In this document: positions 32,332 through 41,276 of the stretch, piece after piece | How the letters are laid out: the number at the start of each line of letters is the position of its first letter | How positions within the stretch are numbered: the first letter of the stretch is position 1 | Assembly: GCF_000152725.1 (NCBI RefSeq) | Contig: NZ_AAMO01000015.1 | Coordinates: forward strand, 1 to 64,000 | From: Pseudooceanicola batsensis HTCC2597 | Lineage (GTDB): Bacteria > Pseudomonadota > Alphaproteobacteria > Rhodobacterales > Rhodobacteraceae | Length of the DNA stretch: 64,000 nt | Direction of reading: 5' to 3' | Position numbers and translations under genes: made by a program | The notes under the pieces: generated by a model | Seen by the model: only the letters and a program-made list of their open reading frames with translations | What the model was told of the DNA's origin: nothing | Databases searched by the model: none

Positions 32332-34692
32332 ATGCCGAGAAAAATTAGTTGTTTTGTGTCGTTCTCAACTGCAGATGGCGATGAAGATGCCATCAAATTT
32401 CTCTTGGCGCATTTGTCAAACATCTGTGAAGAAAAAGTAGACTTCAAAGCATACTTCAATAATCGGAGCGGATCCGACCTAGGGAAGTTCATGAAGGAGG
32501 ATCTACTTTCTGCAGACGCAGTTCTGGCACTTTTCTCCCCAGACTATAAAGTAAAGAGTGACCAACATATTAAGTCGGGGGTACTAACCGAATATATGTT
32601 TATCGTTGATAGGCTGGAAGGGAGACAGGATGGCAAACCCCCCTTGTTCATACCAGTAGTCTGGAAAGCGAACTCCGATCAAGCGTTGCCAAACTATTTT
32701 AATGGTAGAGAGCTAACCCGCGACTTGAGTCAATTCAAGCCGATACAAACAACAGGTCCCGCCTATTTACCAGATAGAACTGCCTCAAAAACAAAGCCAG
32801 ATATTGACGCCATTTGTCGAGATCTTCTCGACTGTTGGCGCGAAAACGATCCGGAACTCGATAGAATCCAAACGGAAGTCGATAGTATATTGTTGGACCC
32901 GGTTGCTATTTCCGAAGTTGATTCAATATCTTGTGAGAAGGGAATGGATGGTGGCATTGAGGTGAGTGACGCCTTTTTCCGAAAAGCAGAACGAACAAGC
33001 TTTACCATAGATGAATTTTCCAACGAATTTTTTGTGAAGACGAGTGCATTTAGAGCTATTGGCAAGTATCACAAAATTGCATTTACAGGTCGAAAGGGCT
33101 CTGGAAAAACGACGCTCCTGAAAGTGTACAAGTTTCAGAACTCGGAACTCTATTTCGATCCCATCGACGTGGAAGTGAACGACTGGAATCTTCACTATCT
33201 ATTGCAAGACTTAACGTTCAAATCCGCCGAGGGCGACTTAACTTACACAGCAGAAGAGTCGAAAGTCTTCGACTATATTTGGCCGGTCTTTCTTTCTCTT
33301 TGCATGGTCAAGAGTGTTATCTCGTGCGTGGGCGACACTTCCTTAGGCAAACTTCTCCCGAAAAAAGCACATGTGGAACGATTTGAATGCGACTCGGGTC
33401 GATATGAGGCGCTCTTCAATATGTCTGTCGGGGTTGTGAGGGAGTTCATAGAAGACTGTATAGCGAAAGCATCTACAGTGAATGAGTCTCGGTTCAAGTC
33501 TGACCTTTTACGATTGATAAACGTACAGTCTTGCACTGAATACCTTCTAGGTACCGCGTACCAAGGGCTGATTGAAACAGTTCAACGAGATCCAAATAAT
33601 CGAAGATTTCTATTTTGCTTGGACAGGTTCGACACCGAAATTCAGAAGTATCGAAAAGATATTAAGGATAGAAATCTCCCGGAAGATCAAAGGCGTAGGT
33701 GGGAGCAACGAGAGATATTCTGGATCCAGGGACTTGTCGAGCTCATCGATCATTTACGTAGCCCAGATAACTCATCCCCGAACCAAGACTTCTATAAGTT
33801 GCTCGGGCCACATTTGGATTTCTGCGTGCCACTTCCGAGAGACAGACTCTATGAGGTGCAACTGCGCCGTAGAGACGCGATCGTTGGGGAGATCAACGAA
33901 GAAATTAGCTGGCAACCCTACGAACTACTCACAATGCTGAGGAAGAGATTGCAGGTGGTCTGGGGAGTTCCAGATTCACGCTTGGACAAGTTAGGAAATC
34001 GAGCTCTCGGTCGCTTCCGACAGGTCCTGAAAGAAAGCGGAAGGAGACTTCCAGATAGTGTTGACGTCAAGATCAATGGCGCGGCCTTTTCTATTGATCT
34101 ATTCTTGAACGTACTCCGACATTCGTTTTTTAGGCCGCGGGATGTACTTTTACACTATACACGGATAGTTGCCCGCGCTGAGCTAGCATACAAAAGAAAT
34201 GAGAAAGTATCTCCGTCATATGTTGCACGTATTATTTCGGAGCAGACGCATCGAATTGTTGAGGAAGAGTTCCTTGGCGAGTTTTCAGATACGTTTACTA
34301 ATTTGCGGGAAATTCTAGATACGTTTAAGGCTTCCCCACAGATTCTTTCATGCGAACAGCTTCGTGAAAAGCTGCAAGGTCTTCGGTTCGAAATGTATGG
34401 CCGTAGTGAGATAAGTAAGCTTGGGCAGAAAGTTAGGTTTCTTTATGAGATCGGATTTTTGGGTATCCGGGCTGACGCCGTTCAGTTAGGGGGGGTATCT
34501 TTAGATGATTTTGATTTCTACTTTTTTAATCCAAGATATGCTCAGAATTTGGAAAGCGAGGATGTGCTAGCGGCATTGATTTTTGCCATTCATCCAATAT
34601 TCATTGAGCACCTTACATTGAAAATGAATTCAAAACAGCCGGTAATGATGCTCAATTGGGATCAAGTTGAAGCAATGGATGTGTTCGACTGA
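32332..34692 (+). CDS. TIR domain fused to P-loop ATPase, probable defence protein
   Basis: A 786-residue protein. Residues about 1-165 form a TIR/SEFIR-like domain (KISCFVSFSTADGDEDAIKF, then FMKEDLLSADAVLALFSPDY and LFIPVVWK). A P-loop ATPase follows with Walker A FTGRKGSGKTTL near residue 260 and a Walker B-like FLFCLDRFDTE. The C-terminal region is long, helical and of unknown type. The gene is visibly AT-richer than the plasmid genes around it. ATG 32332 is chosen for GGGAAG four bases upstream; ATG 32320 is an alternative. It looks like a single-gene anti-phage protein in which the ATPase part senses and the TIR part acts, by analogy with TIR-STAND proteins. Confidence 0.75.
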   Translation: MPRKISCFVSFSTADGDEDAIKFLLAHLSNICEEKVDFKAYFNNRSGSDLGKFMKEDLLSADAVLALFSPDYKVKSDQHIKSGVLTEYMFIVDRLEGRQDGKPPLFIPVVWKANSDQALPNYFNGRELTRDLSQFKPIQTTGPAYLPDRTASKTKPDIDAICRDLLDCWRENDPELDRIQTEVDSILLDPVAISEVDSISCEKGMDGGIEVSDAFFRKAERTSFTIDEFSNEFFVKTSAFRAIGKYHKIAFTGRKGSGKTTLLKVYKFQNSELYFDPIDVEVNDWNLHYLLQDLTFKSAEGDLTYTAEESKVFDYIWPVFLSLCMVKSVISCVGDTSLGKLLPKKAHVERFECDSGRYEALFNMSVGVVREFIEDCIAKASTVNESRFKSDLLRLINVQSCTEYLLGTAYQGLIETVQRDPNNRRFLFCLDRFDTEIQKYRKDIKDRNLPEDQRRRWEQREIFWIQGLVELIDHLRSPDNSSPNQDFYKLLGPHLDFCVPLPRDRLYEVQLRRRDAIVGEINEEISWQPYELLTMLRKRLQVVWGVPDSRLDKLGNRALGRFRQVLKESGRRLPDSVDVKINGAAFSIDLFLNVLRHSFFRPRDVLLHYTRIVARAELAYKRNEKVSPSYVARIISEQTHRIVEEEFLGEFSDTFTNLREILDTFKASPQILSCEQLREKLQGLRFEMYGRSEISKLGQKVRFLYEIGFLGIRADAVQLGGVSLDDFDFYFFNPRYAQNLESEDVLAALIFAIHPIFIEHLTLKMNSKQPVMMLNWDQVEAMDVFD

Positions 34693-34759
34693 ATTCAGTC
34701 AAACCTGAGACCCGACTTCCCTCCAGCCTTTGGGGGAATCCGTCGATTGATTTCTGGCC

Positions 34760-35548
34760 TCATGCGGCCTGGGTTTCCAGTCTCGATTTCATTGCAAATT
34801 CCTCGGGCGTCAGGTTGCGTTGTAGTCATCCCTCCATGTTGTGATCTTTTCGCGGGCCTCGGCCAGTGACGAGAACAGGGTTTTCTTCAAGTGTTCGTCC
34901 CTGAAGCTGCCATTGAAGCTCTCAACAAAACCGTTCTGCATCGGCTTGCCCGGCGCGATGCTATGCCAGTCGATTCTCGTCTCCTGGCACCATCTGAGCA
35001 CCGCCATACTGGTCAGTTCCGTCTCGTTGTCGCTGACAAATGTTCTGGGTCGTTGGCGTCGGGTCATGATCGTGGTCAGTTCCCGCGTGACACGCAGCCC
35101 CGAGAGCGAGGTGTCGGCGACCAGGGCGAGGCACTCCCGGCTGAAGTCGTCGACGATGGCCAAGACACGGAACCTGCGCCCGTCGGTGAAGGCGTCAGAG
35201 ACGAAATCCGAGGCTCCAGCGTTCGTTGGGCTTCTCTGGAACAAACATCGGTCTGAGTGTCCCGAGGGCCCGCTTCCGGCCGCCGCGTTTCCTTACCTGC
35301 AGCTTCTTCTGGTTCACTCGCCAGCCCTGCCGCTCCAGCATAACGTGCACGCGGCGATAGCCGAACCGGCGACGCTCCGCTGCTACGACCTTCATCGCCT
35401 GACGCAAATCCGCATCGTCCGGGCGCACGCTGCGATACCGCACGCTCGACCGGTCAACGTCCAGAACAGAACACGCCCGCCGCTGGCTCACCTGATGCGC
35501 TTCGCACAGATGTGCCACGGCCTCCCGCCTGGCCGCGGGCGTCACCAT
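34760..35548 (-). pseudogene. IS3-family transposase OrfB, frameshifted
   Basis: The DDE integrase part is broken in at least two places. The frame RRACSVLDVDRSSVRYRS ... [11 protein letters not shown] stops at 35195, while the true continuation [27 protein letters not shown] runs in another frame from 35244. A second lesion near 34810 removes a few codons after RDDYNAT, and the end [18 protein letters not shown] continues to 34760 in a third frame. The acidic residues ([22 protein letters not shown]) are present but cannot be joined in one protein. The element is probably immobile unless acted on in trans. Confidence 0.85.
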
Positions 35549-35808
35549 TTTTTTGATGCAACGTCTCGCAGCATCGCGTTGTCCAGCATCTGCTCGGCCA
35601 ACAGCTTCTTCTGCTTGGCGTTCTCGTCCTCCAGCGCCTTAAGCCTCCTGGCATCCGAAACTTCGAGCCCGCCGAACTTCGCCTTCCACTTGTAGAACGT
35701 CGCCGAGCTGATCCCGAGCTCGCGGCACACGTCCGCCGTCGCAACGCCGCTCTCCTGCTGCTTCAGGAGCGAGATGATCTGCTCTTCGCTGAACCGTGAT
35801 CTCTTCAT
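35542..35808 (-). CDS. IS3-family transposase OrfA
   Basis: An 88-residue HTH and leucine-zipper protein: FSEEQIISLLKQQESGVATADVCRELGISSATFYKWKAKFGGLEVSD, then RLKALEDENAKQKKLLAEQMLDNAML. Near the stop an A7 run (minus strand, 35548-35554) overlaps the orfB start. This is the usual -1 frameshift signal that makes the OrfAB fusion transposase in IS3 elements. Confidence 0.88.
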   Translation of the reverse strand: MKRSRFSEEQIISLLKQQESGVATADVCRELGISSATFYKWKAKFGGLEVSDARRLKALEDENAKQKKLLAEQMLDNAMLRDVASKKW

Positions 35809-35884
35809 TCTGTCCGCCTCCTTCGTTGGGACGGACTCTACCTCACAATGGAGGAGGAAACGGGTCTCAAGTCACGAAGTCTAC

Positions 35885-36871
35885 TTATACTGTTTGATTT
35901 GGCAAATAAAACTCGGTAATCCCCCGCTTCCCCTCGGCCCGTCCAAGCTGCACGATCACATCGATGGATTTCCGGATGTATTCCCGCATCTCGGCGAAGG
36001 TCAGCGGTGTCCCCGCCTGCAATACCATGATCGCCAGCCGGTCGATGGCGAGTTCCGCGGTTTCCGCGTGGATGGTGGAGACCGACCCGCCATGGCCGGT
36101 GTTGATCGCCTCGAGATAGGTCAGGGCTTCGGCGCCTCGCAACTCGCCGACGATGATCCGATCGGGGCGCATGCGGAGGGAGGCCTGCAGGAGGGCGTTG
36201 GCACTGCGTTGCGAGCCGGAACCGCGGTCGGCCAGAAGGGCGACGGTATTGGGTTGGCCCGGGAACAGCTCAAAAGCGTCCTCAATGGTGATCAGCCGTT
36301 CGTGCTCGCTGACGTGGGTCAGAAGGTGGCGGGCAAAAGTGGTCTTACCGGTCGAGGTGCCGCCGCTGATCAGGACGTTGAGCCGCGCCTCGACCAGGGT
36401 TTGCAGCGCGGCCTCGAGATTTTCTTCGGCGAGACTGGCAATGTTCTTCATCTTCTCGGCGCGGAGGGCATCGAGCGAGACAGCCTTGCCGAAGAGATAG
36501 GCCGGTGCGTAGTCCCGGACGCTGCCCGAGGCAAAGAGGCGGATGGTGATCGAGGCGCCGCGATCAATGGCGGGCGGCACGGCGACCTGGACCCGGAGGG
36601 GGCGGCCTGCATATTCCACCTTGCCGGAGACGAGCGGGTTCTTTTCAGAGACGCGGGCCTTGGCATCGCCGACGATGGTCTGGGCCATGTTGAGGGCGGT
36701 GGTGCGATCCACGGTCTGGCCTTCATGGCGCATGGTGGCGTCGCCCGCCACCTCGAGCCAGACCTTGCCGTCCGGATTGATCGCGATCTCGACCACGTCA
36801 TCGCGCCGCAGCAGGTCGCGGAACGGGTCGAGATAGCGCTCGAGGTATGAGGCTGGTGACGCCTGATCCAT
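35885..36871 (-). CDS. virB11: VirB11 traffic ATPase
   Basis: A 328-residue hexameric secretion ATPase. Walker A is ISGGTSTGKTTFARH, the Asp box LITIEDAFEL, and the Walker B/His-box region GELRGAEALTYLEAINTGHGGSVSTIHAE. ATG 36871 is used; TTG 36874 is possible. It is the last gene of the virB operon, separated from virB10 by an 82-nt gap that holds a perfect 11-bp hairpin. It drives pilus assembly and DNA transfer at the inner membrane. Confidence 0.93.
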   Translation of the reverse strand: MDQASPASYLERYLDPFRDLLRRDDVVEIAINPDGKVWLEVAGDATMRHEGQTVDRTTALNMAQTIVGDAKARVSEKNPLVSGKVEYAGRPLRVQVAVPPAIDRGASITIRLFASGSVRDYAPAYLFGKAVSLDALRAEKMKNIASLAEENLEAALQTLVEARLNVLISGGTSTGKTTFARHLLTHVSEHERLITIEDAFELFPGQPNTVALLADRGSGSQRSANALLQASLRMRPDRIIVGELRGAEALTYLEAINTGHGGSVSTIHAETAELAIDRLAIMVLQAGTPLTFAEMREYIRKSIDVIVQLGRAEGKRGITEFYLPNQTV

Positions 36872-36898
36872 CAATTCGGTAGTTCCGGTAATATTGAA

Positions 36899-36943
36899 TC
36901 TGGTTTCGCTGCCTCTCGCCTGCGGCTCGAACGCGAAACCAGA
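36899..36943 (-). repeat. Hairpin between virB10 and virB11
   Basis: TCTGGTTTCGC (36899-36909) and GCGAAACCAGA (36933-36943) are perfect inverted repeats with a 23-nt loop in the virB10-virB11 gap. No T-tract follows on the minus strand, so it is more likely an mRNA stabilising or attenuating structure than a plain terminator. Confidence 0.5.
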
Positions 36944-36953
36944 TGCTTCTTTC

Positions 36954-38396
36954 TCATTGTGAACCAGAACCCCCGTAGATCACCACATCCCGGTCCACCA
37001 GCACGGTGACCGAGGCCCCCTGATCGACATAGATCGTCGGCGCGATCGACACCTGGTCGGCGATCACCGAACCGACGGCATCCTGAAGATCGCTGCCGAC
37101 ACCGCCCAGGACGATGCTGGTGGTTTCGTTGTTGGCGCTCTCGGCCACCACGGCCGGCGCGGCCCCGATCACGGAAATCAGTGCCGCCCCGCCGAAGCGC
37201 TCGGCGAACTTCGTATCGACAAGCCCGGTGAGGCCCGAGCGCCCGAGTTGGTCTCCGCCCACGGCCGCAATTTCCATCGAGGTGCCGTCCGGGGTCAGGA
37301 CGCGGGTCCAGACGATCAGGATGCGTTTCTGGTGCATGTCGATGCCGGAGCGATATTGGCCAAAAAGGCGGGAGCCGCGAGGGATCAGGATCTGGTCCCC
37401 GGAAAACGCCGGGACCGGTTCGGAGACGACCGCCACGACAGACCCGGGCAGATCGCTGTTGATGGCGGTCTGAAGCGCCGCCTGGATGACGGACCCTTGG
37501 GTCAGGGTGCGCTCAGGGTAAGCGAGGCGGGCGGCTTCCTGCACCTCGAGCGGGCGGGCGGTCTGCAGGAATTGCTCATTACCGGAAAGCACGGGTCCCC
37601 CGGTGCCAGCGGCAGCAGGATCGGCAACTGCCGCGCCACTTTGGCCACCACGTGGACCATCGGCGTAGACCACGGCGGGGGATTTGATCTGCGCGGTCAG
37701 AAGCTCTTCGGCGACCCGTTCGGCTTCGCGCTGGCGTTGTTCCTCTTCCTGACGGCGGCGTTCTTCGAGAAGGCGTTGATCGGCGATCAGCCCTTCGCGG
37801 TCGAGCTCGGACTCGAGCCCCTCGCGCTGTGCCCGTTCGGCATCGAGCATGGCTTGCAACCCGGCGATACGGGACTCGGTCTGGCGCTGCAGGTTGGCAA
37901 GTTCGGTTTCCTTTGCGGCCAGCATGGCTTCGAGCGCGGCCTTCTGCTCGTCGAAGGCTTCGCGCAGGTCCGCGACGGCGGACTGGATTTCCGAGTTGCG
38001 GGCGGCCTGGCTAGCGGCGAGGGCTTCGCGGAGCTTGGCGATTTCGGCCAGCACCTCGGCACTTGGCTCGGGGGCAGGGGCCGCGGGCACGTCGAGCGCT
38101 TCCTCGACAGCGATCAGCGCGTCATTGACCCGCTGCTCGGTCTCGTCGGGCGGAAACTCCAGTCGCCCGCCGGTGCCAGGGCGGCGGTCCTGGAAGGTTT
38201 CGACATCGGAGGTCTCGAGCGCGCTGTCACTTGTCCGCAAGCCGGTCGCCAGGAAATACGCCACCCCGGCCCCGCCAAGGGCGAGGGCGGCGGCGAGCGC
38301 GCCGACTCCGAGGCTGTTGCCGCGGCGCTTGGATTTGCCGCGCTGGCTGAATTGATCGAGGCGGTCCTGGAGATCGGGAGGGGTTTGATCGGCCAT
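36954..38396 (-). CDS. virB10: VirB10 channel protein
   Basis: A 480-residue TrbI/VirB10 protein: cytoplasmic head, one membrane segment (VGALAAALALGGAGVAYFLA, residues about 31-50), a long Glu/Arg-rich coiled coil (residues about 115-225), then the outer-membrane barrel domain with IPRGSRLFGQYRSGIDMHQKRILIVWTRV and GLTGLVDTKFAERFGGAAL. It bridges inner and outer membranes. Two bases separate it from virB9. The extended coiled coil is longer than in Agrobacterium VirB10 and may span a wide periplasm. Confidence 0.93.
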   Translation of the reverse strand: MADQTPPDLQDRLDQFSQRGKSKRRGNSLGVGALAAALALGGAGVAYFLATGLRTSDSALETSDVETFQDRRPGTGGRLEFPPDETEQRVNDALIAVEEALDVPAAPAPEPSAEVLAEIAKLREALAASQAARNSEIQSAVADLREAFDEQKAALEAMLAAKETELANLQRQTESRIAGLQAMLDAERAQREGLESELDREGLIADQRLLEERRRQEEEQRQREAERVAEELLTAQIKSPAVVYADGPRGGQSGAAVADPAAAGTGGPVLSGNEQFLQTARPLEVQEAARLAYPERTLTQGSVIQAALQTAINSDLPGSVVAVVSEPVPAFSGDQILIPRGSRLFGQYRSGIDMHQKRILIVWTRVLTPDGTSMEIAAVGGDQLGRSGLTGLVDTKFAERFGGAALISVIGAAPAVVAESANNETTSIVLGGVGSDLQDAVGSVIADQVSIAPTIYVDQGASVTVLVDRDVVIYGGSGSQ

Positions 38397-38398
38397 GG

Positions 38399-39121
38399 TC
38401 AGTTGCTCACGTTGATCGCGCTTTCGTCGCGCGCGGCACAGATCGCCTCGTCGCCGATGCGCAGCGTCCAGTAGGTGTTCACCCCGAGCACTCGGACGGT
38501 ATTGCCCTGTTGGGTCCAGTTCACCGTATGCTCGTGGCCCTGGTCATCGGCCTTGAAGAAGGCAGGCTGGCGGGCGTTTTCCGGGAAGACGAAATACGTA
38601 TAGCGCCCGTCGTCATAGATATGGCTGGGGCGGAAATCGCCCTCGCCCGAGACGCGATATGCGTAGTTACGCGGGGCCTCGAACCCTTTGGGCTGGGTGG
38701 CGCCCACCGCGCGGCGTTCCTCGCCGGGGTAGCGGAAGCGGACCTCGAAGAACATGCCGGTGCGGCTCGGGATAGATCCTTCGCGCAGGTGAAAGGAATA
38801 GGTGCGGCGGTTGGTGATGACCGTCATGTTGGTCGAGGCCTGCGCCACATGCGGCTTGATGGTCAGCACATTGCCGAGCTCCGGGATCGGATCGACCTGG
38901 AAGCTCTCGGTGTCACCGACAATCACAGCTTCAAAGCGCTCCCCCGCCCCGAAATGAATCGTGGTTGAATGCTTGAGATCGGTCTCGATACGGTAGACCT
39001 GGTTTTCGTTATAGACGGCGGTGCGGATGCGGATATCGAGCGGGCCGCCTTGCGGCGTGGCCTCGGCGTTTGCGGCAACAGGCATGGCAAGCGCTAGGAG
39101 GAGCGCGGGAAGGGATTTCAT
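38399..39121 (-). CDS. virB9: VirB9 outer-membrane complex protein
   Basis: A 240-residue protein with a signal peptide (KSLPALLLALAMPVAANA) and the TrbG/VirB9 fold: ERFEAVIVGDTESFQVDPI, VLTIKPHVAQASTNMTVITNRRTYSFHLR and the C-terminal NYAYRVSGEGDFRPSHIYDDGRYTYFVFP. It forms the core complex with VirB7 and VirB10. Starts five bases after the virB8 stop. Confidence 0.93.
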   Translation of the reverse strand: MKSLPALLLALAMPVAANAEATPQGGPLDIRIRTAVYNENQVYRIETDLKHSTTIHFGAGERFEAVIVGDTESFQVDPIPELGNVLTIKPHVAQASTNMTVITNRRTYSFHLREGSIPSRTGMFFEVRFRYPGEERRAVGATQPKGFEAPRNYAYRVSGEGDFRPSHIYDDGRYTYFVFPENARQPAFFKADDQGHEHTVNWTQQGNTVRVLGVNTYWTLRIGDEAICAARDESAINVSN

Positions 39122-39126
39122 CTTGG

Positions 39127-39807
39127 TCAGTTCTCCAGGGTCTCGGCGTCGACGCGGTAGGAGGTCACCACGAAGCCCAAAGGGTTGGCCCAGACGTCCT
39201 GAAGGCGCTGGCGGGTTTCGGGTTGGAAGTCGTAGCCGACGGTGGCGACATAGGACCGGGTGACGGTGCGGGTGTCGCGGGGGCGGCGGAGCGTGCGGGT
39301 GAAGCGGACCTGGGCCACACCGCGCTCGATCTGGTTCACCGATTTGATCACCACCTCGATCTTGGCGTCGCGCCCGTAGACAGTGATCGGGTAGTCTTCG
39401 TTGGTGGAGGACCAGAGATCGCGCAGCGTGCGCGCGGCATCTCCGTCCGAGCGGTCGAGGACCGAGTTGATGCGTTGCTCGCCATCGGTCAGGTCATAGG
39501 TTTCACGGTCATCAACATAGGCCACGAGATTGGCCTGGATGATGGCGTCACTTTCCGAGAGTGTGAGTGCCTGAACAGCGGCGACCCGGTCCATCTCGCC
39601 GGTCTCCTTGTCGACCACGACCACGAAGGTCTCGGTCGTCTTGAGCGGAAAGAGGCTTGCGCCCGCGACCATGCCGGCAACACCAACCAGCACGCCGGCC
39701 GCCGCGACGAACCAGGCGAAGCGCTCGCGCCGCCTTGGCCCGTAGATGAAATCCGCCTCGAAAGCGTCGCGATCATGGCTCGCGGAAGGGGTTGTGGTTG
39801 TCTTCAC
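39127..39807 (-). CDS. virB8: VirB8 inner-membrane protein
   Basis: A 226-residue protein with one membrane segment near residues 32-53 (RFAWFVAAAGVLVGVAGMVAGASLFPL), then the periplasmic NTF2-like domain: VRFTRTLRRPRDTRTVTRSYVATVGYDF ending NPLGFVVTSYRVDAETLEN, which is the family's conserved C-terminal block. It nucleates assembly of the transfer channel. Confidence 0.92.
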   Translation of the reverse strand: MKTTTTPSASHDRDAFEADFIYGPRRRERFAWFVAAAGVLVGVAGMVAGASLFPLKTTETFVVVVDKETGEMDRVAAVQALTLSESDAIIQANLVAYVDDRETYDLTDGEQRINSVLDRSDGDAARTLRDLWSSTNEDYPITVYGRDAKIEVVIKSVNQIERGVAQVRFTRTLRRPRDTRTVTRSYVATVGYDFQPETRQRLQDVWANPLGFVVTSYRVDAETLEN

Positions 39808-39824
39808 GTCAGTCGTCTTTCACA

Positions 39825-40838
39825 TCAGGGTTTGCGGAAGGCCTTGGCGGCGGAGAGGAGCGCGCCGGGGCTTTGCCGGATCACCTCACCGGTCTTCACC
39901 ACGCCCGCATTGGCCATCTGGTTCAGCTCATGCGGGGACTTGCCGGTGACGAGGCGCGAGGTTGCGCCCGTGCCATACTCCCGCGTGTTCACGAAACCCT
40001 GACGCGCGAGGCCGGTCAGACCCACGGCATTCGAGGCAATGCCCACCACGCCGGTGAGATTGGACGCGATATAGGGAACGGAAGCCATGATCCCGGCGCT
40101 GAGAATGAGGATCACGAGGAAGGGCAGGATGAGGCTGACGGTCTCGACATCGCCGGGATCGGCGGAGGCGTCGCCGATGGCCTCGGCGATGGCGACGATG
40201 ATGCCCGCAGCCCCGGCTGCGGCGACCGGCATGAGGGCATAGCCGATGGTGGCGCGGGTCCAGGCCTCGAAGAGGGACTGGGTTGGTTTGAAAAGCGAGG
40301 TCACGATCATGAAGGGGGCGATCACGATCATCAGCGCGAAGACGATGCGGGCGAAGGCGATGATGCCGGCAGTGACGGCGGCAAAAACGGCGGAAAGGAC
40401 AAAGAAAATGGCACCCAGGACCGCCCCGAAAACCCAGCCCGCGCGGTCTCCGATCGTGTCGCCATAGGCGGTGATGCGGGCGACCATGTTGTCTAGGCTC
40501 TCATAGACCCCGGCCTCGTCGCCCGAGCCGGTGAGCGCCAGGATCGAGGCGCCAACTGAGTCGGGGACCTGCGTGACGATGTTATAGATGACGCTGAAAT
40601 TGTCCCAGCTCTGTGCGAATATGCCCACGAGCGCGACTTTCATCCCGAAGGCAAAGCCGGTGCCGAAGGGCAGGGGGCGGAGTTGCATCACCACGTTGAT
40701 CCCGAGGAGCACGACGAGGAGCGCGGCCCCGGCGGAGATCACGTCGCCGACCGCGCCCGCCGAGGAGACGAACCCGTCCTGCGCCACGGTATCCACCGCC
40801 GCATCGATCTGGCTCAGGATGTCCCGAATGACGCCCAT
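39825..40838 (-). CDS. virB6: VirB6/TrbL polytopic membrane protein
   Basis: A 337-residue protein with about six hydrophobic segments (GDVISAGAALLVVLLGINVV, WVFGAVLGAIFFVLSAVFAAVTAGIIAF, FALMIVIAPFMIVTSLF, GYALMPVAAAGAAGIIVAIAEA, ILPFLVILILSAGIMASVPYIA). VirB6 lines the inner-membrane path of the DNA. It follows the small secreted-protein gene without a gap, and virB8 follows after 17 bases. Confidence 0.9.
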   Translation of the reverse strand: MGVIRDILSQIDAAVDTVAQDGFVSSAGAVGDVISAGAALLVVLLGINVVMQLRPLPFGTGFAFGMKVALVGIFAQSWDNFSVIYNIVTQVPDSVGASILALTGSGDEAGVYESLDNMVARITAYGDTIGDRAGWVFGAVLGAIFFVLSAVFAAVTAGIIAFARIVFALMIVIAPFMIVTSLFKPTQSLFEAWTRATIGYALMPVAAAGAAGIIVAIAEAIGDASADPGDVETVSLILPFLVILILSAGIMASVPYIASNLTGVVGIASNAVGLTGLARQGFVNTREYGTGATSRLVTGKSPHELNQMANAGVVKTGEVIRQSPGALLSAAKAFRKP

Positions 40839-41276
40839 CTATTCCGCACAGGCCTCCACAACTTGCGCCTCGAGCGCGTCGGCCTGCGCGTAGAGATCGA
40901 GCACCTTGAAGGGCAGGCGCGGGTTGTCCGAGGTCTGGAACCGGGGCAGGGCGTCAAGCGCCTGATCCCAGGTGAACTGATCCAGCAGGCAGGTACAGGT
41001 TTCCGAGGCAAGCGCCTCCTCGGCAATCAGGATGCGCAGGATCGCGCGGTAGCCATTGCGCAGATAGGCAGTCTCGGCCAGATCGGCAGAGGCCTTCGGG
41101 GCACGGCAGGCGTCGGCCTCGTCCCGCGCGATAGCCATCGCGTTGAAGGGCGTGTCGCCGGAAGGGTTCGTGCTCGGGGTCTGGGCCAGCGCGGCACAGG
41201 GCAGGGCACTCACTACAAGTGCTGCGAGACCAAGTGCCCGAACTGAAGCCAAGCTGTGGATCATGGACATTTTCAT
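40839..41276 (-). CDS. Small secreted T4SS-associated protein
   Basis: A 145-residue protein with a signal peptide (ASVRALGLAALVVSALPCAALAQ) and a mature part with several Cys (ACRAPKAS, TCTCLLDQF, VVEACAE). It overlaps virB5 as ATGA and abuts virB6. The position suggests a periplasmic role in the transfer apparatus. No family recognised. Confidence 0.7.
   Translation of the reverse strand: MKMSMIHSLASVRALGLAALVVSALPCAALAQTPSTNPSGDTPFNAMAIARDEADACRAPKASADLAETAYLRNGYRAILRILIAEEALASETCTCLLDQFTWDQALDALPRFQTSDNPRLPFKVLDLYAQADALEAQVVEACAE

Larger units (their letters stand above)
34706..35869 (-). mobile_element. IS3-family insertion sequence, decayed
   Basis: Terminal inverted repeats are visible: TGAGACCCGACTTCCCTCC from 34706, and the inverse of GGAGGAGGAAACGGGTCTCA ending at 35869. 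Between them are IS3-type orfA and a damaged orfB. At 1164 bp it is a little short, in line with internal deletions. No target-site duplication was recognised. Confidence 0.85.
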
